From NCBI GenBank assembly GCA_030345135.1, contig CP128386.1:341129-405128 (forward strand): a stretch of 64,000 bases of DNA. The letters run 5' to 3'. Below the pieces are notes generated by a model, which saw only the letters and a program-made list of their open reading frames with translations, had not been told where the DNA came from and made no database searches. This DNA is from Chitinophagaceae bacterium DXS. Lineage in GTDB: Bacteria; Bacteroidota; Bacteroidia; Chitinophagales; Chitinophagaceae. Shown piece by piece: positions 1 through 10,031 of this stretch (position 1 is the stretch's first letter; each line of letters starts with the position of its first letter). A program made the translations under genes and the position numbers.

Positions 1-417
1 CGCAATGGTCTTGGTGGTCCTTTTGGCTGTGTAATAGTAAAAGGCAATGAAATAATAGGCAGAGGTTGCAATACGGTGTTGTTATCCAATGATCCAACCT
101 CTCATGCTGAAATTGTTGCTATTCGCGATGCTTGCAATGCGTTACAGGATTTTCAGTTGACAGATTGTGAACTTTATACGTCTTGTGAACCATGCCCTAT
201 GTGCCTTGGTGCCATTTATTGGGCCCGGCCTCAAAAAGTTTATTACGCATGTTCCCGCGGAGATGCTGCAGATGCAGGGTTTGATGACTCATTCATTTAT
301 GATGAGATTGCAAAAGAAACGGACTCCCGCAAAATACCTATGATACCTTTAAATGCGTCTACGTCCAAGCAGATGTTTGAGGAATGGAAATCTTTGGAAA
401 ATAAAAGGCTTTACTAG
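1..417 (+). CDS. guaD: Guanine deaminase / nucleoside deaminase, 5' end cut by the window
   Basis: This is the C-terminal 138 codons of a cytidine-deaminase-fold enzyme; the reading frame is open from base 1, so the start lies outside. It shows the zinc site: HAE near visible residue 35, then CEPCPMCLGAIYWARP with the two zinc cysteines. The downstream stretch DAADAGFDDSFIYDEI is characteristic of GuaD-type guanine deaminases, which convert guanine to xanthine in the cytoplasm, rather than of TadA tRNA deaminases. The gene ends in TAG and is followed by about 210 bases without a gene. Family assignment is firm; substrate is inferred from similarity to Bacillus GuaD. Confidence 0.88.
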   Translation, partial: RNGLGGPFGCVIVKGNEIIGRGCNTVLLSNDPTSHAEIVAIRDACNALQDFQLTDCELYTSCEPCPMCLGAIYWARPQKVYYACSRGDAADAGFDDSFIYDEIAKETDSRKIPMIPLNASTSKQMFEEWKSLENKRLY

Positions 418-479
418 CAGCATTTTTGAGCCTCTCTCTGTATACTTCTGTATTTCCTCCTATGAAATAATAAGTACCG

Positions 480-518
480 TTACACAGAGCCACTGAGAAG
501 ACACGGAGCAGCACAGAG
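480..518. repeat. Dispersed CACAGAG-type intergenic repeat, copy 1
   Basis: The stretch starts TTACACAGAG and ends GCACAGAG and is built from degenerate ACAGAG/ACACGGAG units. A reverse-complement relative lies at 42369-42409 and a shorter one at 61976-62008. It lies between convergent genes and codes for nothing visible. Such CACAGAG-rich stretches are common between genes in Bacteroidota (recollection, not checked). Confidence 0.55.
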
Positions 519-630
519 AATAGGTTCAGATCTTTCTAAATCAGTCGAGATCTCTTAATAGTAGGAGCGTTTTTCTGGAGTTCGATGGTTTTATTAAATC
601 CGCATTTTCTGAAAATAAGATGTGTACGGC

Positions 631-1452
631 TTATTGTTGAAGCAGGTATCTTTCCGCTAATAATTCCTTCATGTAATAATTGATTTCAAATTGATCAGCC
701 ACTGGCTTATTGCTGAACGGCAAAACCGGCATGTATGGTGGAGGTCCGAATTCTGTAGTGATGGTAAATACCGGTGCTTCCTGTTTTTTGCGATTTTCAA
801 TAATCAGATCCCACCAATTGAGAAAGCGACCAAGCGCGCCGGCCCACTCCAGAGCCCTTGGGTCGGGAACCTGCGGTCCCTCTTCATAACCAACTCTTGC
901 ATGAATATGTCTCGTCCGGTTAATAGTTTCAGTAACTGTATGGGAGAAATTTTCAAGATAGCTTTCGGTTACACAAACCCAGTGAGAAAGATCTGCCGTT
1001 ATGGAAAAGTCATTCCTTGCTTCAAAATATTTTTCAGTCGCCGGAGGGCTGTATGCAAAACGTCCCCGGTGCGTCTCGTGTGCAATTGTAATGTTATGCT
1101 TATAGGAAAATTCTGATGCTATATCAATCAATTGAAGATTTTCCTCAAACGTAAAAAAGTCACGGCCCGTGTGCGAATTGATCATAAAAGGATTCCCTTC
1201 CGCACTCAGGTTGAGATAATGAATAAATGAATCTTTGAATTCGTTGAAATTTTTTCCGTGTGCCTGATGTTGATGACTTACGAGTAAAAGGTGATGCTTG
1301 CTGATTAAATTGAAAAGTTTTTCTTTTTGAACAGGATCTTCCGGAATAGATGTTTCAATGCCATCATATCCTGCATGTTTTATTTTCGCAATAAACAGGT
1401 TAATGTCAAGATGCTCATATCCCCATAGTGGACTCAGGATCTTAATTTGCAT
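631..1452 (-). CDS. Sugar phosphate isomerase/epimerase-like TIM-barrel protein
   Basis: The 273-residue protein has the xylose-isomerase-like TIM-barrel pattern: an N-terminal YDGIETSIPED strand, HETHRGRFAYSPP near the middle, DLSHWVCVTES, and HIHARVGYEEGP, where the histidines, aspartates and glutamates usually bind a divalent metal. There is no signal peptide, so it should be cytoplasmic. Members isomerise or epimerise sugars or inositols, or act as endonuclease IV-like enzymes; this one lacks clear AP-endonuclease hallmarks. The ATG at 1452 begins the conserved MQIKILSPLWG strand. It stands alone, convergent with guaD. The substrate cannot be told from sequence. Confidence 0.8.
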   Translation of the reverse strand: MQIKILSPLWGYEHLDINLFIAKIKHAGYDGIETSIPEDPVQKEKLFNLISKHHLLLVSHQHQAHGKNFNEFKDSFIHYLNLSAEGNPFMINSHTGRDFFTFEENLQLIDIASEFSYKHNITIAHETHRGRFAYSPPATEKYFEARNDFSITADLSHWVCVTESYLENFSHTVTETINRTRHIHARVGYEEGPQVPDPRALEWAGALGRFLNWWDLIIENRKKQEAPVFTITTEFGPPPYMPVLPFSNKPVADQFEINYYMKELLAERYLLQQ

Positions 1453-1599
1453 AGTTCCGGCGGTATAGCTAAATAAGATACAACAGATTTATTGCAGATA
1501 AAATATTTCAGCCTATATATAATTAAATATAATAGGTGAATGCCGATGCTATGTATGCTTGATAGTGTGCGATGACTAATGTGTGTGTTATTTCGATTC

Positions 1600-2480
1600 T
1601 CATGACAGTATTTCATAGATGTTCTTCCTGATTGTGTCGCTGATCTTTTGCATAGGAAGATCATTCGCATCCTTTCCAAAAGGTTCTTCTATTTCTTCCG
1701 CAATTAATTCAAGGCTGGCTAATACGTAGCAGATAAATGCCACAACCGGAATAACCATATAGCCGAGTGAAAAAACATATCCGATGGGTAGTGTGATAAT
1801 ATACACCATTATAAACTTTTTTATGAATGATGTATACGAGTAGGGAATAGGCGTATTCTTAATCCGTTCACAAGCACCGCACACATCCAGAAAGGATTGC
1901 ATCTCGTTGTTGAGGACGATCAGTTGGTCACCGGTAATTTTTCCGTTTTTATACAGTGCAGTTATCCTGTTTATAATTAACGATGCAACCTGGTTAGGAA
2001 CATGTTTGGTATTATCAAAGTCGGGAATCTCCGGATGCGGTTTTTCATCCAGTGAAAACCTGGTGGATTCAGCCTGCAAATGCAGCATCAGCTCCTGCGA
2101 AAACGCGGTATGATTGTTTTAAAGAAAGAACGTTCTCTGGCATCATCATGCGGCAGAAAACTATTTAATTTAACAGCCATATTCCTGCTGTTATTTACAA
2201 GGGAACCCCATAGCTTACGTCCTTCCCACCATCTGTCATAAGCCGTATTTGTTCTGAACACCAACAGCATTGAGATTGCAAAGCCTAAAAGACTGTGCAT
2301 AATGGGGACATTTTTAACAAGGGTATTTTGAGAGAGTTTGAAATATTCCATTTCCAGGTAAGCGACCAGCCATGAATAAAGGCAAACAAAAATAAGCAGC
2401 GGAAAAAGTTTTCTTATTGTATCCGTCTTGTGTATGCTAAAAAGAAATTGTGCCCAATCCTTTGGATTATAACTGATCAT
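1600..2480 (-). pseudogene. Bestrophin-family chloride channel gene split by a frameshift
   Basis: Two reading frames join end to end. Positions 2480-2088 encode 130 residues with the bestrophin N-terminus ([11 protein letters not shown], then [20 protein letters not shown]). Positions 2088-1600 encode the continuation, including HVPNQVASLIINRI and the later membrane segments. The first frame reads [12 protein letters not shown]-stop. Dropping to the other frame near 2108-2115 gives [11 protein letters not shown], which continues the family alignment, so one base appears to be missing or two added. Bestrophin (UPF0187) proteins form pentameric anion channels in the inner membrane and are usually about 300 residues; the repaired product would be about 293. 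It is either a recent pseudogene or a sequencing error. Confidence 0.8.
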
Positions 2481-2509
2481 GCTTGCAGGTTTAGGTAAAA
2501 ATAAATCAA

Positions 2510-3382
2510 TCAGGCGTATTTGCGGATAATTGATCTCACGGCGCTAACATAATGCCCGCCGAATAAAATGCAATGAACAAGCAATGGATAAAGCTGGCAG
2601 AGGTCAATACGTTGCTGCCAGTTTTGTTCCAAAGGATAAAAATCATTGTAGTGATTGTAGAAAGAACGGTCGAATCCTCCAAAAAGCATTGTCATTGCAA
2701 TATCCATTTCCCTGTGGCCATAGTAAATAGCGGGATCGAAGATTTTAATATCACCTGTAGTTGATATCATGAAATTTCCGGACCATAGGTCACCATGTAA
2801 CAAAGCGGGCTTTTCTTGCGGGAAGATCTCAGGTAAACGCAGGCAGAGTTTCTCCGCAAGCAATGCATCTTTACTATCAAGTTTGGCCTGGTCAATTGCC
2901 ATGCGTACTAAGAACAAAATGCGGTGCTTTGCATAAAACTCATGCCACGTAGTTTCAAAGGTATTGTGTTGTTGCAGGCTGCCGATATAGTTGTCAAACG
3001 ACAAGCCATAACGGTTGTGGGTTTGTGTATGCAGGGCCGCAAGTTGCTGCGCAAAATTCCTCCAGCTGGCAGGCGTTATATTTCCTTTTTCCAGGAATTC
3101 AAGAACAAGAAAAATACTTTCTGGTGTATTGCCGGCAAGAATAGCTTGTGGAAATAAATCATTAGATGCATTCTTTAGCAATCGTAAACTTTCCAGTTCC
3201 ATCTTGAACATATCTCCATGAACTGAGTCATTCAGCTTAACAAAAAAATCACCTTTGTTTGTTGTTAAACGGTATGTTTCGTTAATGTCTCCACCATAAA
3301 CTCTTTTTGCATCAAATGAAGTTATTTGTATGCCGCGTTGTGCATTTAACTGTTGTACAATATTGCTGAAGATTTGCCGCAT
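2510..3382 (-). CDS. Fructosamine kinase family protein
   Basis: The 290-residue length matches the fructosamine-3-kinase family, which phosphorylates sugar adducts on glycated proteins or amines and so triggers deglycation. Visible motifs are [12 protein letters not shown] near residue 30, the nucleotide-site lysine in FFVKLN, the catalytic loop [11 protein letters not shown] near residue 196, and the family-specific [17 protein letters not shown] followed by LFGG. There is no signal peptide, so it is cytoplasmic. It lies 29 bases upstream of the broken bestrophin gene on the same strand and may share its transcript. A general aminoglycoside-phosphotransferase-like kinase is the alternative, but the YGHREMD motif argues for FN3K. 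Confidence 0.88.
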   Translation of the reverse strand: MRQIFSNIVQQLNAQRGIQITSFDAKRVYGGDINETYRLTTNKGDFFVKLNDSVHGDMFKMELESLRLLKNASNDLFPQAILAGNTPESIFLVLEFLEKGNITPASWRNFAQQLAALHTQTHNRYGLSFDNYIGSLQQHNTFETTWHEFYAKHRILFLVRMAIDQAKLDSKDALLAEKLCLRLPEIFPQEKPALLHGDLWSGNFMISTTGDIKIFDPAIYYGHREMDIAMTMLFGGFDRSFYNHYNDFYPLEQNWQQRIDLCQLYPLLVHCILFGGHYVSAVRSIIRKYA

Positions 3383-3418
3383 TCTTATGGATTACCTGCA
3401 ACAATTAAATAAAAGGGT

Positions 3419-4243
3419 CTACTGGTAACGGTAAACTATTTTACCTACCGGCTGATTTTGTTTGTTGGTACAAATTTCTGCAGTTTTTAAACCCTTATCA
3501 TCAAACTGATAGCTCCATACAAGGTAATTGCTGCTGCCTGCAGGTATCTGGGTCATTTTCATCAGCTTTCCCTTTTCATCATATTCAAACAAATAATCCG
3601 GAAGCATTCTTTTTGCCTTTGTATTGTAACGCACAATATCAGTCAGTCTGTGATTGGCATCGTAGTAATAGAACCAGTGCTCCAGCTGCATATTTTTCTT
3701 TTTCCAGAGCTCTTCAGCAACATTGCCCTGATCATCGAATACGAAAGAAATTACAGTTGTATCTTTTTTGTCTTTGATACGCAACATCTGCTGTGGTTTT
3801 TCAGCATTATAAGTCCATATATGCTGTTCCTGGGATTGACCTCCCATAAAAGCATCCCTGGATTCGGAATTGATGGATAACAATTTTCCCCTGCTATCGT
3901 AACGATAAACGGAAGTTGTTTTTATGTTCCGGCTGCTGTCTATATTTTTTACAACACGGCCGTTAATGAAACTACTTTCCGAATAAGTGTTCACGCCTGC
4001 TCCATCCGTGCTATTGGTAATTATTAGATCACCATCCTGTGTAATGGATTGTTCCACTTTAAAAGTTTCGTTTACGGAGTTATCACTTTCGTAGCTAACA
4101 GCAGAAACCTTTTTTATTTTGTTCTCTTTTAATAATTCATTCTGGATTTGTGTTTGACGTGCAGCGATAACATCATAGTAATAATACTGGCCAAAACTTG
4201 CGCTTCCCGTAACTAATAAACTAACGAACAATAACCACTTCAT
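3419..4243 (-). CDS. Secreted protein with YD-repeat-like strands, function unknown
   Basis: The protein has 274 residues and a clear signal peptide (MKWLLFVSLLVTGSASFGQ), so it is exported. The mature part has recurring short beta-strand motifs such as YRYDSRGKLLSI, FVFDDQGNVAEEL, YYYDANHRLTDI, FEYDEKGKLMKM and YQFDDKGLKTAEI. These resemble the YD/RHS-type repeats found in Bacteroidota surface proteins, here without a toxin tip or large RHS shell. There is no lipobox and no type IX sorting domain, so a periplasmic location is most likely. It is divergent from the DUF3667 gene. No function can be assigned. Confidence 0.7.
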   Translation of the reverse strand: MKWLLFVSLLVTGSASFGQYYYYDVIAARQTQIQNELLKENKIKKVSAVSYESDNSVNETFKVEQSITQDGDLIITNSTDGAGVNTYSESSFINGRVVKNIDSSRNIKTTSVYRYDSRGKLLSINSESRDAFMGGQSQEQHIWTYNAEKPQQMLRIKDKKDTTVISFVFDDQGNVAEELWKKKNMQLEHWFYYYDANHRLTDIVRYNTKAKRMLPDYLFEYDEKGKLMKMTQIPAGSSNYLVWSYQFDDKGLKTAEICTNKQNQPVGKIVYRYQ

Positions 4244-4358
4244 TAAAAAAACAATTTAACTTCAAAAATACTTGCTTGCCCTCAAGAAAAAATGTAAAAG
4301 ATTGAAGAATATTGTGTGATTAAAGTTGTTAATTACTTTTAGTTAAATTTTAACACGA

Positions 4359-5474
4359 ATGAGCCATTTTAAAGAGCGTAAAGAAAAGATCTGTTTAAAC
4401 TGTAATACGGAGGTTGTAGGGCGATATTGCCATGTTTGCGGACAGGAAAATATCGAGCCTAAAGAATCAGCATGGCACCTGATCACACATTTTGTTAACG
4501 ACATTACGCATTTTGATGGCAAATTCTTCAGCTCTCTTAAATATCTGATATCAAAACCCGGATTTCTTTCATCAGAATACCTTAAAGGGCGCAGAGTGTC
4601 ATACCTGCATCCAATTCGGATGTATGTATTCACTTCCTTTATTTTTTTTCTGATTGTATTCCTCGATACAGGAGACCATAATGTAAAGGATCCTGCCCTG
4701 ATAAAGCAAGAATATGCGCAAGAGAAAGATAGTTTGATGAATGTTTTAAAACAGGAAAAAGACACCGCCAGGCAAAAGAAAACACTGAGTAAACTTGATC
4801 GCCTGAACAGAAAAATTATTACGCTGCATGAAATGGGACAGATCAGGAATTACGAGGGTATAGATACAAGCGGCTTTGCGAAAGCAGCGGCAGAGAATGC
4901 AGACGTGGTATTTACTGTTAATGACCGCGATTACAGGAGTCTTGAACAATATGATTCAGTTCAAAAACAACTCCCCGCAAAAGAACGTGACGGTTGGTTT
5001 ATGCGACAGGTTGCCAAAAGGGGAATGGGCATCAATAAAAAATTTCAACACAACAGCGAAGAATTTGTAGAAAAGTTCAAGGAGAAATTTTTGCATTCCA
5101 TTCCTAAAATGATGTTTGTGTCGTTGCCACTGGTAGCGCTGCTATTGCAACTGTTATACATAAGGAGGAAAGAGTTTTTCTATGTGAGTCATGGCATATT
5201 TGTGATTCACGTATACATAGCCATTTTCATTTTGATACTGGTAACCTATCTTTTTAGCTGGTTGGGTGATGTTTCAGGCTGGTCCATTTTTGGTTGGCTA
5301 ACAGCGATAACGGTAATTGGAATGTTTTACTATCTATATAAAGCCATGCGAAATTTTTATCAACAGGGACGCGGCAAAACAGTGCTTAAATTTGGGCTGT
5401 TTAATCTGATGGTTTTTGTTGTGTTTATGTTGCTCGCTTCGGTTTTTGTTGTGAACTCATTATTGTCAATTTAA
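4359..5474 (+). CDS. DUF3667 membrane protein with N-terminal zinc ribbon
   Basis: The protein has 371 residues. Residues 10-31 carry a four-cysteine ribbon (CLNCN...CHVCG), and the next 80 residues match the DUF3667 signature: DITHFDGKFFSSLKYLISKPGF, then YLKGRRVSYLHPIRMYVFTS leading into the first membrane segment. A charged, probably cytoplasmic, helical region of about 150 residues follows. Three to four hydrophobic segments end the protein (about residues 250-370). The family is common in Bacteroidota and has no known function. It is 13 bases ahead of mazG on the same strand, so the two may be co-transcribed with the histidine kinase beyond. Confidence 0.8.
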   Translation: MSHFKERKEKICLNCNTEVVGRYCHVCGQENIEPKESAWHLITHFVNDITHFDGKFFSSLKYLISKPGFLSSEYLKGRRVSYLHPIRMYVFTSFIFFLIVFLDTGDHNVKDPALIKQEYAQEKDSLMNVLKQEKDTARQKKTLSKLDRLNRKIITLHEMGQIRNYEGIDTSGFAKAAAENADVVFTVNDRDYRSLEQYDSVQKQLPAKERDGWFMRQVAKRGMGINKKFQHNSEEFVEKFKEKFLHSIPKMMFVSLPLVALLLQLLYIRRKEFFYVSHGIFVIHVYIAIFILILVTYLFSWLGDVSGWSIFGWLTAITVIGMFYYLYKAMRNFYQQGRGKTVLKFGLFNLMVFVVFMLLASVFVVNSLLSI

Positions 5475-5487
5475 AAAATTTGATGTT

Positions 5488-6261
5488 ATGTCAGTAGATG
5501 CGTCCTTCTTAAGACTAGTTAGAATAATGGATGAACTGCGTGAAAAATGTCCATGGGATAAAAAACAAACCATTCATACATTGAGAAGCATGACAATAGA
5601 GGAAACGTATGAACTTGCAGACGCAATCACACTGAATGACTGGCAGGGAATTAAAGAGGAATTGGGTGATATCTTATTGCATATCCTGTTTTATTCTAAA
5701 ATAGGGGCTGAGCAACAGGAGTTTACGCTTGCTGAGGTTATTGAAGAAATTTGTGACAAACTGGTGATCCGCCATCCGCATATTTACGGTGATGTTCAGG
5801 TAAATGATGAAGAAGATGTGAAACGTAACTGGGAAAGAATAAAAAAGGAAGAAGGTAAAAAGAGCGTGCTAAGCGGCGTGCCTGTTTCGCTGCCGGCAAT
5901 GGTAAAAGCGATGCGGATACAGGAAAAAGCAAAACAGGTTGGCTTTGAGTGGGAGAAGAAAGAAGATGTCTGGAAAAAGGTTGAAGAGGAAATGCAGGAG
6001 TTAAAAGAAGCTGAAAACGAGCAAAATAAGCACAATATTGAGGAGGAGTTCGGCGATTTGCTGTTTAGTTTAGTAAACTATGCACGGTTTTTGCAAGTTG
6101 ATGCGGAGACTGTACTCGAAAAAACGAATAAAAAATTTATATCCCGATTTACGACAATGGAGCAGATTGCAGATTCCGAAGGAAAAGATCTCCGAAAAAT
6201 GAGCCTGGAGGAAATGGACGCTATCTGGAACCAGGTTAAAAAAACAAACACTATACCTTGA
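5488..6261 (+). CDS. mazG: Nucleoside triphosphate pyrophosphohydrolase MazG
   Basis: The 257-residue protein has two tandem all-alpha MazG domains. The first has the opening motif KCPWDKKQTIHTLR and metal-binding acids in MTIEETYEL and EELGDILLH. The second has EEEMQELKEA and IEEEFGDLLFSLVNYAR. MazG hydrolyses (d)NTPs, including aberrant ones, to monophosphate and pyrophosphate in the cytoplasm and in some bacteria lowers ppGpp during starvation. Length and motif order are standard. The stop codon TGA at 6259-6261 overlaps the TTG start of the histidine kinase, so the pair is likely translationally coupled. Confidence 0.95.
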   Translation: MSVDASFLRLVRIMDELREKCPWDKKQTIHTLRSMTIEETYELADAITLNDWQGIKEELGDILLHILFYSKIGAEQQEFTLAEVIEEICDKLVIRHPHIYGDVQVNDEEDVKRNWERIKKEEGKKSVLSGVPVSLPAMVKAMRIQEKAKQVGFEWEKKEDVWKKVEEEMQELKEAENEQNKHNIEEEFGDLLFSLVNYARFLQVDAETVLEKTNKKFISRFTTMEQIADSEGKDLRKMSLEEMDAIWNQVKKTNTIP

Positions 6262-9200
6262 TAAAGGCATTGAAGGATGGAATATTGAAACATGGGTACC
6301 TGTTTATTACAGCTGCATGGTTGTACACTATTTCGTTTGTTCTCACCAATTATATCTCTTTTAATGCCTCCCCCGGCAGTGTTAAGAAAAGGCTTGAGGG
6401 AATAATCACGTCATATGAAAAGGATTTTAATGCCATTCTTGATAATGATGCCGTAATTGAAGATCTGCTGAAAGATGGCGGCAACGCAAACAAAGTTGCC
6501 GTTGGAAGCAGGAAATTTGGCGTTTTTACATACACGTTAAACGATCTGGGCAATCCGCTGCAGGTTTATTGGAACACCAATAGCATGGCGGTTAATCCAA
6601 AGGATCTGAAAAGAGAAGATGGTTCATATGCCGTGGAATATCCGAATGGCATGTTTGAACTGATCAAAACCAGCCGCCAGTATAAAGGTTCAACGTACAT
6701 TATTGCCGGGCTAATACCCTTTCACTGGAACTACTTTATACAAAACAGCTATCTGCAAAAGAAATTTGAAGGCTTACCATGGCTCGATGAATATTATAAG
6801 ATAAGCAAGGATGGAACAGGTGTGCCGATCAAGAATTCAACAGGGCAGATTTTGTTTCATATCAACCAGGTTCAGGATGTAGATACCGATCAGCCCACCG
6901 GTTTGTCTATTGCGTTACGTGTAATCGCCATAATACTTTCCTTTGTTTTTATTCACGCCATTGCAAAAGATATTGCAGATAAGCGGGGCTTTATTGCCGG
7001 CTTAATATTTTTTGTTGTGGTAATTTTTGTTGTTCGTCTTTGCAGTTACCTGTTTCCGTTTCCGTTTCATTTCAGGAACTATACACTATTCTTTTCGGGT
7101 ATATATGGTTCGAATATTATTAATAAATCCCTGGGTGATTTATTGATAAACATTACCCTGCTTTTCTGGATCATTGCATTTATAAAGTACAACAACCTTC
7201 ATCTTTGGAAAACGTCTTTTTCAGGAAATAAGAAATGGATGCATGTATTGTCAATCACATGCCTTTGTTTATTGCCTGTTATCACCTACGAATTTGTAGA
7301 GTTGATCAGAACGCTTGTAGTAGACTCAACCATATCGTTTGATGTTACCAATTTTTTCAGTCTGAATATTTATACAGTGATCAGTTTCCTGGTACTCTGT
7401 CTGATTATTCTCTGTTACTATAATCTGTCGCACCTGCTCTTGCTTCCCGCCATCCGCATGAATTACTCATTATTTGTAAGGTTATGCGTGGTAGCGGTGT
7501 TCGGCTTGCTGTATATTATGATGAATATTCATGCAGGCTCTATCGATCTCAAAATAATCACATTGCTCTGGCTGGCAGTATTTCTCATGCTGATGGAAGT
7601 GAGAAGCAATGACTACACGATAAGAATTATCAGGTCCTCCTTTTTCTTATTCTGGGTTATATTTTTCTCCGCGTCTATAACACTGCTGGTAGTAACACAG
7701 AATTCCCAGGTTGAAATGAAAAAGCGCAGGGCTACTGCTGAGCGTCTTGCTCTTCAAACGGATCCGCAAGGAGAGAACCTGTTTAGTTTTGCCACTACAG
7801 ATTTTTCCAAAGCATTTGACAATTCTGATTTTAGCACACTGAGCAATGAATCTGTTAACAGGCGTTTTAAAGACAGTTTGCTAAAAGAGAATTTCTCTGG
7901 CTATTTAAGTAAATATGATACGCGTATTTACACGTTCGATAGCAGCGCCAATCCATTGTACAATGACGACTCTGTTTCTTACTATGCGCTTAGGTCAATT
8001 TTAAAAAACAGGGGTAAAGAAACGCGTATCCCGGATCTGTATTATTATGAGAACATGGCCGAGAAGTTCACTTACATTTATGAACATGAGATAAAAAACA
8101 GGCAGGATACTTCAATTGGATACCTGTTTATCGTGGCCCGTCCAAAATTGTATCGTAGTGAATCCCTCTTTCCTGAACTCTTCAGGCAGGAAAATAATAT
8201 AAGCACGGAAATTGCCAGCGGCTATTCCTATGCATTATACAGCAAACAAAAATTAATTGCCAATTATAACGACTACAGTCTTTCAGACACCCTCACTAAA
8301 AAACAGTTGCCCAGCCTGGAGTTTGAGATAAGAAAGAGAGGCGATAACAGTGAATTGTGGTACGATGCCGGAAAAGCCAAAGTTGTGGTGTTGGTTAAAA
8401 AGAACAATTGGTTCGCAGAATCACTTACATTCTTCGCGTATGTATTTACAACGTTTATAGTTGCTGTAGTATTATTTCACTTTTGTGTAATTGTGTTCAG
8501 ATCTCAGTTTCAATGGAAGAATATTCGTGCTATTTTCAATTTCAATATCCGGACACAAATACAATCTACCATCATCTTTATCAGTCTGTTTTCATTTATA
8601 GTGATCGGTATTGTTACTATATCTTTTTTTATATCCAGGTATGACAGAAATAATCGCGAAAGATTATCAAAAAACATACAGGTTATCGCAAATGAGGTAG
8701 AGAAGCGGATTAAGAGTTCCTTAATGTTTGAAGAAGCAACTGAAGCGGGGGACAATGCACTGAACAGTCCGAATGGCGTATTGGAAAAAAACGTGATCAG
8801 TATTTCCGAGGAGCATAACGCCGAAGTAAATATTTATGACAAGTCGGGGAATTTGAGAGCTTCTACACAGCCGATGATCTACAGTAAACAGATCATGAGC
8901 AATAAGATGCAGCCTGTTGCATTTTACAATCTGCGCTATGACAGACGGCTGGTATTCGTGCAGGATGAAGCTATTGGAAACTTTACATACCTCAGCGCAT
9001 ACATTCCGATTCGCGAGACAAACGGAGATGTGATAGCATATCTGAATATTCCTTATCTGAATACTGAAAGCGAGTTGAACCAGGAGATCTCCAACTTTCT
9101 TGTAACACTAATAAGTCTGAACGCCTTTATATTTTTGCTTGCCGGAGCCATCGCGATGTTGTTAACCAACAGGATCACGTCTTCATTCCTGTTTATTACT

Positions 9201-10031
9201 AACAGAATGAAAGAGATCAACCTGCGGAAATTAAATGAAGAGATTGTATGGAACAGAAATGATGAGATCGGTGTATTGGTAAAAGAGTATAACAAAATGG
9301 TGCATAAGCTGGAAGAGAGTGCCCATGCCCTTGCACAAAGTGAAAGAGAAGACGCCTGGCGTGAAATGGCAAGGCAGGTAGCACATGAAATTAAGAATCC
9401 GCTTACGCCCATGAAGCTCAGCATTCAATACCTGCAAAAAGCAATTGATAACAATGCGGCGAACGTAAAAGAGTTGTCAAGACGCGTGGCTGATACTTTG
9501 ATTGAGCAAATTGAGCAACTGACAAAAATAGCCGGTGACTTCTCGCAATTTGCTAACATCGGAAGTAATATGCTGGTTGAACGTTTTGACATTACAGATG
9601 TATTACAATCTGTGATCAGCCTGTACAAAACTGACAGCCGCCTGTATATTTTATGGGACAGAGAAGACTCCGAATACTTTATTAATGCCGATAAAGTACA
9701 ACTCAACCGCCTGTTTACAAATCTCATTAAGAATGCAATAGAAGCATCGATGGAGAACAATCCTGTTAGGATAATGATCCGGCAGTATGCAAGTGACGGA
9801 TTTGCAATCATTGCTATACAGGATTATGGCGTAGGTATACCTCCCGAAATGCAGCCGAAAATCTTTGTGCCCAACTTTACCACCAAATCTTCCGGTACCG
9901 GCCTTGGCCTTGCTATCTGCAAAGCCATCGTCGAAAAAGCCAATGGCCACATCTGGTTTGAAACCCAGGAAAGCATCGGTACAACGTTCTATGTATCCAT
10001 TCCGTTGAGCGATGAAGTGCTTGAGGGGTGA
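6258..10031 (+). CDS. Very large multi-membrane-segment sensor histidine kinase
   Basis: The protein has 1257 residues. The N-terminal 500 or so hold one membrane segment near residues 15-33, a periplasmic part, then a cluster of about seven hydrophobic helices (about 215-480). A second extracytoplasmic region runs to about 715 and more membrane helices follow. A HAMP-like stretch precedes the dimerisation helix with phospho-acceptor His near 1043 (RQVAHEIKNPLTPMK). The ATPase domain shows NLIKNAIEAS, DYGVGIPPEM and GTGLGLAICKAIVE. The layout recalls NtrY-type kinases but with a far bigger sensor part. The TTG start at 6258 overlaps the mazG stop (TTGA); a later ATG would remove the first membrane segment. 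No response regulator is adjacent. Confidence 0.88.
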   Translation: MIKALKDGILKHGYLFITAAWLYTISFVLTNYISFNASPGSVKKRLEGIITSYEKDFNAILDNDAVIEDLLKDGGNANKVAVGSRKFGVFTYTLNDLGNPLQVYWNTNSMAVNPKDLKREDGSYAVEYPNGMFELIKTSRQYKGSTYIIAGLIPFHWNYFIQNSYLQKKFEGLPWLDEYYKISKDGTGVPIKNSTGQILFHINQVQDVDTDQPTGLSIALRVIAIILSFVFIHAIAKDIADKRGFIAGLIFFVVVIFVVRLCSYLFPFPFHFRNYTLFFSGIYGSNIINKSLGDLLINITLLFWIIAFIKYNNLHLWKTSFSGNKKWMHVLSITCLCLLPVITYEFVELIRTLVVDSTISFDVTNFFSLNIYTVISFLVLCLIILCYYNLSHLLLLPAIRMNYSLFVRLCVVAVFGLLYIMMNIHAGSIDLKIITLLWLAVFLMLMEVRSNDYTIRIIRSSFFLFWVIFFSASITLLVVTQNSQVEMKKRRATAERLALQTDPQGENLFSFATTDFSKAFDNSDFSTLSNESVNRRFKDSLLKENFSGYLSKYDTRIYTFDSSANPLYNDDSVSYYALRSILKNRGKETRIPDLYYYENMAEKFTYIYEHEIKNRQDTSIGYLFIVARPKLYRSESLFPELFRQENNISTEIASGYSYALYSKQKLIANYNDYSLSDTLTKKQLPSLEFEIRKRGDNSELWYDAGKAKVVVLVKKNNWFAESLTFFAYVFTTFIVAVVLFHFCVIVFRSQFQWKNIRAIFNFNIRTQIQSTIIFISLFSFIVIGIVTISFFISRYDRNNRERLSKNIQVIANEVEKRIKSSLMFEEATEAGDNALNSPNGVLEKNVISISEEHNAEVNIYDKSGNLRASTQPMIYSKQIMSNKMQPVAFYNLRYDRRLVFVQDEAIGNFTYLSAYIPIRETNGDVIAYLNIPYLNTESELNQEISNFLVTLISLNAFIFLLAGAIAMLLTNRITSSFLFITNRMKEINLRKLNEEIVWNRNDEIGVLVKEYNKMVHKLEESAHALAQSEREDAWREMARQVAHEIKNPLTPMKLSIQYLQKAIDNNAANVKELSRRVADTLIEQIEQLTKIAGDFSQFANIGSNMLVERFDITDVLQSVISLYKTDSRLYILWDREDSEYFINADKVQLNRLFTNLIKNAIEASMENNPVRIMIRQYASDGFAIIAIQDYGVGIPPEMQPKIFVPNFTTKSSGTGLGLAICKAIVEKANGHIWFETQESIGTTFYVSIPLSDEVLEG

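Noticed and set aside
691-1116. 141-codon plus-strand frame
   Set aside because: It is antisense to the TIM-barrel isomerase, with unlikely composition.
1434-1679. 81-codon minus-strand frame between the isomerase and bestrophin genes
   Set aside because: It overlaps both real genes in another frame and lacks a sensible sequence.
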